DNA of 64,000 nucleotides from Streptomyces cadmiisoli (GTDB lineage Bacteria > Actinomycetota > Actinomycetes > Streptomycetales > Streptomycetaceae). The stretch covers positions 4,278,001 to 4,342,000 of the forward strand of contig NZ_CP030073.1 in NCBI RefSeq assembly GCF_003261055.1, written 5' to 3'. Made by a program: the position numbers and the translations under genes. Positions 59,467 through 64,000 of this stretch are shown one piece after another. A model generated the notes under the pieces. The model made no database searches, was not told the origin of the DNA, and worked only from the letters and a program-made list of their open reading frames with translations. Numbering within the stretch: the first letter of the stretch is position 1; each line of letters starts with the position of its first letter.

Positions 59467-60444
59467 GTGAGCAGGCTCCAGGTCGTCAGCGGCAAGGGCG
59501 GGACCGGCAAGACCACGGTCGCCGCGGCCCTCGCGTTGGCTCTGGCCACCGAGGGGAAGCGGACGCTTCTCGTCGAGGTCGAGGGCCGACAGGGCATCGC
59601 ACAACTCTTCGAAACGGAGGCGCTGCCCTACGCCGAGCGGAAGATCGCCGTGGCCCCGGGCGGCGGGGAGGTGCACGCCCTCGCCATCGACCCCGAACTG
59701 GCCCTTCTGGACTACCTCCAGATGTTCTACAAACTGGGGAGCGCCGGACGGGCCCTGAAGAAGCTCGGCGCCATCGACTTCGCGACCACCATCGCACCCG
59801 GTCTGCGCGACGTGCTGCTGACCGGCAAGGCCTGCGAGGCGGTCCGGCGCAAGGAGAAGTCGGGACGGTTCGTCTACGACCACGTCGTCATGGACGCCCC
59901 GCCCACCGGCCGCATCGCCCGCTTCCTCAACGTCAACGACGAGGTCGCCGGGCTCGCGAAGGTCGGACCGATACACAATCAGGCACAGGCCGTGATGCGG
60001 GTGCTGAAGTCCCCGGAGACGGCCGTCCACCTGGTGACGCTCCTGGAGGAGATGCCCGTCCAGGAGACCGCCGACGGGATCGCGGAGCTGCGCGCCGCGC
60101 GGCTGCCGGTCGGCCGGGTCATCGTGAACATGGTGCGGCCCGGACTGCTCGACTCCACCGACCTCGAACTGGTGCGGACGGTGCCGCGGACCGACATCGC
60201 CCGGTCGCTGTCGTCCGCCGGGCTGGGCGGCGCCCGCCGGGGGCAGAACGCCGAGCGGCTGGTGGACCCGCTGCTGGCGCAGGCGGAGGAGTACACCGAG
60301 CGGCACGTCCTGGAGCAGGAACAGCGCGCCGCCCTGGCCGAGCTGGGCCTGCCCCTGCACGAGCTGCCGCTGCTCGCCGAGGGCATGGACCTCGCGGGCC
60401 TGTACGAACTGGCCACGGAACTGCGGAAGCAGGGGATCGTATGA
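59467..60444 (+). CDS. ArsA/Get3-like ATPase, first copy
   Basis: The product is 325 aa from GTG 59467. It has a deviant Walker A VVSGKGGTGKTT (about 6-17). VVMDAPPTGRIARFL is switch II, and IVNMVRP holds the base-binding Asn. The GET3/ArsA fold binds anions or tail-anchored proteins. No arsenical-resistance genes (arsB, arsC, arsD) are nearby, so a different role is likely. The stop overlaps the start of the second copy (ATGA). Confidence 0.88.
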   Translation: MSRLQVVSGKGGTGKTTVAAALALALATEGKRTLLVEVEGRQGIAQLFETEALPYAERKIAVAPGGGEVHALAIDPELALLDYLQMFYKLGSAGRALKKLGAIDFATTIAPGLRDVLLTGKACEAVRRKEKSGRFVYDHVVMDAPPTGRIARFLNVNDEVAGLAKVGPIHNQAQAVMRVLKSPETAVHLVTLLEEMPVQETADGIAELRAARLPVGRVIVNMVRPGLLDSTDLELVRTVPRTDIARSLSSAGLGGARRGQNAERLVDPLLAQAEEYTERHVLEQEQRAALAELGLPLHELPLLAEGMDLAGLYELATELRKQGIV

Positions 60445-61799
60445 GTCCGGACCCGGCCGACGCCGCGCAGGGCGGCCGCCATCTCTCGCCCGTGCGCGTC
60501 CTCGACCTCGATCCGCTGCTCGACGATCCGACGACCCGCATCGTGGTGTGCTGCGGCTCGGGCGGCGTCGGCAAGACCACGACGGCGGCGGCGCTGGGCC
60601 TGCGGGCCGCGGAGCGGGGCCGCAAGGTGGTCGTGCTCACCATCGACCCGGCCCGCAGGCTCGCGCAGTCGATGGGCATCGACTCGCTGGACAACACCCC
60701 GCGCCGGGTCAAGGGCATCGACGGCGCCGGCGAACTGCACGCCATGATGCTCGACATGAAGCGCACCTTCGACGAGATCGTCGAGGCGCACGCGGACCCC
60801 GAGCGGGCCGCCGCGATCCTGGGCAACCCCTTCTACCAGTCGCTCTCGGCGGGCTTCGCGGGCACGCAGGAGTACATGGCGATGGAGAAGCTGGGCCAGC
60901 TGCGGGCCAGGGACGAGTGGGACCTGATCGTCGTCGACACCCCGCCGTCCCGCTCCGCGCTCGACTTCCTGGACGCGCCGAAGCGGCTCGGCTCGTTCCT
61001 CGACGGCAAGCTGATCCGGGTGCTGCTGGCCCCCGCGAAGGTCGGCGGCCGGGCGGGCATGAAGTTCCTGAACGTCGGCATGTCGATGATGACCGGCGCC
61101 CTCGGCAAGCTGCTCGGCGGTCAGTTGCTGAAGGACGTGCAGACGTTCGTGTCGGCGATGGACTCGATGTTCGGGGGCTTTCGCACGCGCGCGGACGCGA
61201 CGTACAAGCTGCTCCAGGCCCCCGGCACGGCGTTCCTCGTGGTGGCCGCCCCGGAGCGGGACGCGCTGCGTGAGGCCGCCTACTTCGTGGAGCGCCTCGC
61301 GGCGGAGGACATGCCGCTCGCCGGTCTGGTCCTCAACCGTGTCCACGGCAGTGGCGCCCACCGGCTCTCGGCCGAGCGGGCGCTCGCCGCCGCGGAAAAT
61401 CTTGAGGAGCCCCGCATTGTGGATCAGGGGGCAGGGAAAGCTGGACTTCGTAACTCTCCCGACACGTACGGCAGTTCAGAATCTTCCGCTTCCGACGCAC
61501 CGGACGCTCCGGACGACGGCTCCCCCACCGTCACGGAGGACGGCGGCTCCCCCGCCGACCCGGACTCGGAGCGACCCGTCGACCGGCTCACCGCAGGCCT
61601 GCTGAGGCTGCACGCCGAGCGCATGCAGTTGCTGGCCCGTGAGCAGCGCACGCGTGACCGCTTCACGGCGCTCCACCCGGAGGTGGCCGTGGCCGAAGTG
61701 GCCGCGCTCCCCGGCGACGTGCACGACCTGGCGGGCCTGCGGGACATCGGTGAACGGCTCGCGGCCCACCGGCCGGAGCTGCCCGACAGCGGCACATGA
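60441..61799 (+). CDS. ArsA/Get3-like ATPase, second copy
   Basis: The 452-aa protein has the deviant Walker A VVCCGSGGVGKTT (about 36-48). TIDPARRLAQS is switch I and IVVDTPPSRSALDFLDAP is switch II. The membrane-facing helical insert (FLNVGMSMMTGALGKLLGGQLL) resembles the hydrophobic client groove of Get3. After LNRVHG the C-terminus has an acidic linker rich in Asp/Ser/Pro, then a helical tail. It probably forms a heterodimer with the first copy. Confidence 0.88.
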   Translation: MSPDPADAAQGGRHLSPVRVLDLDPLLDDPTTRIVVCCGSGGVGKTTTAAALGLRAAERGRKVVVLTIDPARRLAQSMGIDSLDNTPRRVKGIDGAGELHAMMLDMKRTFDEIVEAHADPERAAAILGNPFYQSLSAGFAGTQEYMAMEKLGQLRARDEWDLIVVDTPPSRSALDFLDAPKRLGSFLDGKLIRVLLAPAKVGGRAGMKFLNVGMSMMTGALGKLLGGQLLKDVQTFVSAMDSMFGGFRTRADATYKLLQAPGTAFLVVAAPERDALREAAYFVERLAAEDMPLAGLVLNRVHGSGAHRLSAERALAAAENLEEPRIVDQGAGKAGLRNSPDTYGSSESSASDAPDAPDDGSPTVTEDGGSPADPDSERPVDRLTAGLLRLHAERMQLLAREQRTRDRFTALHPEVAVAEVAALPGDVHDLAGLRDIGERLAAHRPELPDSGT

Positions 61800-61887
61800 G
61801 TGCCCGACAGCCGGCCTACGGTGCCCGACAGTCGGCGTACCAGTGCCCGACGGCGGCGCCCGAGGGGAGCCCCCCTCGGGGTCGCCC

Positions 61888-62226
61888 TCAGCTCACCGCC
61901 GCGTAGTCCTCGTACACCTCGTCGTCGTCGAGGGGCAGGAGACCGGCCCCCCGCTCGTACTCCGTACGCGCCGTCTCCAGCAGCCGGCGCCAGGAGGTCA
62001 CGGTGGGCCGCCTGCGCAGCAGTGCGCGGCGCTCCCGCTCCGTCATTCCTCCCCACACGCCGAACTCGACGCGGTTGTCCAGCGCGTCGGCCAGGCACTC
62101 GGTCCGCACCGGGCATCCGGTGCACACCGCCTTGGCCCTGTTCTGCGCTGCTCCCTGAACGAACAGTTCATCCGGATCGGTAGTGCGGCAGGCCGCCTGC
62201 GCACTCCAGTCGGTTACCCAGCCCAT
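61888..62226 (-). CDS. wblA: WhiB-like transcription factor WblA
   Basis: The product is 112 aa from ATG 62226. The 4Fe-4S ligands are Cys13, Cys35, Cys38 and Cys44, in AACRTTD and AVCTGCPVRTEC. The turn GVWGG is at 56-60, followed by the basic RERRALLRRR. WblA is a global developmental regulator, lowering antibiotic production and controlling the switch to aerial growth in Streptomyces. An ATG at 62283 would add 19 residues. The chosen length equals that known for S. coelicolor from memory. It is divergent from the PBP gene. Confidence 0.95.
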   Translation of the reverse strand: MGWVTDWSAQAACRTTDPDELFVQGAAQNRAKAVCTGCPVRTECLADALDNRVEFGVWGGMTERERRALLRRRPTVTSWRRLLETARTEYERGAGLLPLDDDEVYEDYAAVS

Positions 62227-62644
62227 ACCGGCGCCGTCCTCTCCCGAATCGAGGCTCCCCCACGGCGGCAGCGGCATATTCACCGCCGCCAGTTGAGGAC
62301 GTTACGGAAGGTGGGCACAGCGCAACACCCCCTTCGGGCCCAATCTTGAATGGCCCGAACGGACTATGCGTAAGCGGCAGATCACCCGGGGGAGTGAGCC
62401 TGCGACATGCGCGACAATCCCGACATTCCGGGATGGGTCACGTGAGTCACAACGGACGCCCTGTGACACACAAGGCGGATTCGGGCACGCGCCCAACACA
62501 CCCCGACAAAAAAAGCCGAGAGATTCCGGAACGATTCGGGGTCGCCGGACGTATTGATACGTGGCCGCACTGCTGTGACAGTTGAGAGCAGCTTAGGCCA
62601 AGGCATATACGCGTGTCCGGCGAATGAGAACGTAGGCTTCCTCC
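62227..62644. other. 418-bp divergent region between wblA and the PBP gene
   Basis: It is less GC-rich than the genes around it and holds the two promoters. GTCACGTGAGTCACA near 62440 repeats GTCAC and is the only striking palindrome-like word. AAAAAAAGCC (about 62508) and ATTGATACG (about 62553) are A/T-rich. No ORF of note is found. Confidence 0.5.
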
Positions 62645-64000
62645 ATGCCAAAGAAGCGCTCGGGCGGTGGCCTGTCCTCCACGCAGCAGGCCGCCAAGTT
62701 CCTCGGTGTCAGTGTGCTCGCGGGAGCCGTCATGGCCGGCATCGCGGTGCCCGCGGTCGGCGCGCTGGGTCTGGCGGCGAAGGGCTCGGTGGAGAGCTTC
62801 GACGAGCTCCCGGCCAACATGAAGACGCCGCCGCTCAGCCAGCGCACCACGATCCTGGACGCCGACGGCGGCCACATCGCGACCGTCTACTCGCGTGACC
62901 GCACCGTCGTGGACCTCAAGCAGATCTCGCCGTACATGCAGAAGGCGATCGTCGCGATCGAGGACTCGCGCTTCTACCAGCACGGCGCCGTCGACATGAA
63001 GGGTGTCCTGCGCGCCCTCAACCGCAACGCGCAGAGCGGTCAGGTGGCCGAGGGCGCGTCCACCCTGACGCAGCAGTACGTGAAGAACGTCTTCGTGGAG
63101 GAGGCCGGTGACGACCCGACGAAGGTCGCCGAGGCCACCCAGCAGACCATCGGCCGCAAGATCCGCGAGCTGAAGTTCGCGATCCAGGTCGAGGAGGAGC
63201 TGGGCAAGAAGAAGATCCTCGAGAACTACCTGAACATCACCTTCTTCGGTCAGCAGGCCTACGGTGTCGAGGCCGCCGCCGAGCGATACTTCTCCAAGTC
63301 GGCCAAGGACCTGACCCTGCCCGAGGCGGCCATGCTCGCCGGCATCGTCCAGTCGCCCAGCCGCTACGACCCGGTCAACGACGAGGCCGAGGCCACCAAG
63401 CGGCGCAACGTCGTGCTCCAGCGGATGGCCGACGTCGGCGACATCTCCCAGGCGGACGCCGACGAGGCCAAGGAAGCGCCGCTCGAGCTCAAGGTCAGCC
63501 GCCCGCAGAACGGCTGCATCACCGCCGTCAAGGGCGCCAGCTTCTTCTGCAAGTACGTCGAGAAGGTCTTCCTGAACGACCCGGTCTTCGGCAAGACGAA
63601 GGAGAAGCGGGCGAAGATCTGGAACCAGGGCGGTCTGACCATCCGCACCACCCTGGACCCGCAGTCGCAGGAGTCCGTCCAGGCCTCCCTCAAGGACCAC
63701 GTCAACAAGGACGACAGCGTCGCCGCCGCGACGACGCTGGTCGAACCGGGCACCGGCAAGATCCTCGGCATGGGCCAGTCGAAGCCGTTCGGCTACAACA
63801 AGAACGAGACCGAGTACAACTACTCGGTCGACGCCTCCATGGGCGGCTCGAACTACGGCTTCCCGACCGGTTCGACGTTCAAGCCGTTCGTCGCGGCGGC
63901 CGCGCTGGAGGAGGGCCGCCCGCCGACGCAGGAGTACGCGTCGCCGTACGACATGGCCTATCCGAGCCCCGTCCAGACCTGCTCCGGAAAGCAGTGGGTC
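62645..64000 (+). CDS. ponA: class A penicillin-binding protein, transglycosylase-transpeptidase (partial)
   Basis: It runs from ATG 62645 off the window end, and 452 codons are present. A short basic N-terminus and one membrane helix (about 18-45) come first. The GT51 glycosyltransferase domain follows, with catalytic Glu near residue 106 in AIEDSRFYQHG, EGASTLTQQYVKN and the RKIRELKFA helix. The transpeptidase domain starts near 330 and has the SxxK motif (Ser410 in GSTFKPF). It polymerises and cross-links peptidoglycan at the outer face of the membrane. From memory the homologue follows wblA in S. coelicolor. Confidence 0.95.
   Translation, partial: MPKKRSGGGLSSTQQAAKFLGVSVLAGAVMAGIAVPAVGALGLAAKGSVESFDELPANMKTPPLSQRTTILDADGGHIATVYSRDRTVVDLKQISPYMQKAIVAIEDSRFYQHGAVDMKGVLRALNRNAQSGQVAEGASTLTQQYVKNVFVEEAGDDPTKVAEATQQTIGRKIRELKFAIQVEEELGKKKILENYLNITFFGQQAYGVEAAAERYFSKSAKDLTLPEAAMLAGIVQSPSRYDPVNDEAEATKRRNVVLQRMADVGDISQADADEAKEAPLELKVSRPQNGCITAVKGASFFCKYVEKVFLNDPVFGKTKEKRAKIWNQGGLTIRTTLDPQSQESVQASLKDHVNKDDSVAAATTLVEPGTGKILGMGQSKPFGYNKNETEYNYSVDASMGGSNYGFPTGSTFKPFVAAAALEEGRPPTQEYASPYDMAYPSPVQTCSGKQWV

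Noticed and set aside
62430..62475. A Crp-binding site between wblA and the PBP gene
   Set aside because: GTCAC words are present but the spacing does not give the GTG-N6-CAC symmetry expected, so I cannot support it.
1..64000. CRISPR arrays, rRNA genes or insertion sequences
   Set aside because: No regularly spaced 20-40 bp repeats, no rRNA-like stretch and no transposase frame were seen on either strand.

Overview
The window is a high-GC actinobacterial chromosome segment, almost certainly Streptomyces. It uses G/C-ending codons throughout, has frequent GTG and TTG starts, and carries bldG, wblA, a dTMP kinase fused to a transporter, and topA with a lysine-rich tail. From memory, the gene order matches the conserved core around S. 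coelicolor SCO3540-SCO3580. That match was not checked by a search.

Layout: 1-3.5 kb holds the end of an ABC permease, an ECF sigma factor with a membrane partner, a DUF3152 metalloprotease-like protein, an orphan small gene and tRNA-Thr(CGT). 3.6-22.3 kb is a mostly minus-strand housekeeping and developmental block: lipoprotein peptidase, holB, MFS-tmk fusion, topA, Ser/Thr kinase, methyltransferase, lipoprotein, H+-pyrophosphatase, anti-sigma factor and bldG. 22.3-38.2 kb is the 'helicase/secretion neighbourhood' of actinobacteria: a DECH-box helicase facing a Tad/Flp-pilus-like operon (tadZ, tadA, tadB, tadC, pilin-like, two TadE-like genes).

That operon is cut by an 8,160-bp mobile element at 28,137-36,298. 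The element has a large serine integrase, a small HTH gene, a phage-type primase-helicase, a 19-bp perfect inverted repeat that could be an origin, an HNH nuclease and a terminase-small-subunit-like gene. It also has a membrane protein, a paralogous pair of small genes and a GntR-type regulator. It carries no large terminase, capsid, tail or conjugation gene. It therefore looks like a phage satellite (PICI-like) rather than a full prophage or an AICE. Both attachment sites can be read: the element splits tadA inside its conserved His-box, and joining the outer halves restores an intact frame (410 aa). The inner ends reconstruct a 52-bp imperfectly palindromic attP centred on GG/CC.

38.8-64 kb is ordinary core: HAD phosphatase, degenerate Fic protein, MinD/CooC-like ATPase, deacetylase-like lipoprotein, SulP-carbonic anhydrase fusion, acsA, nhaA, holin-like protein, hydrolase, MarP-like protease, two Nudix proteins, nth with a basic extension, crp, nucleotidyltransferase, MBL hydrolase, RidA, two ArsA/Get3-like ATPases, wblA and a class A penicillin-binding protein running off the end.

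The main points to follow up are the satellite-like element and its insertion into the pilus ATPase gene, its possible origin, its paired small genes, several protein fusions and extensions, and candidate operators upstream of acsA, nhaA and the GntR gene.
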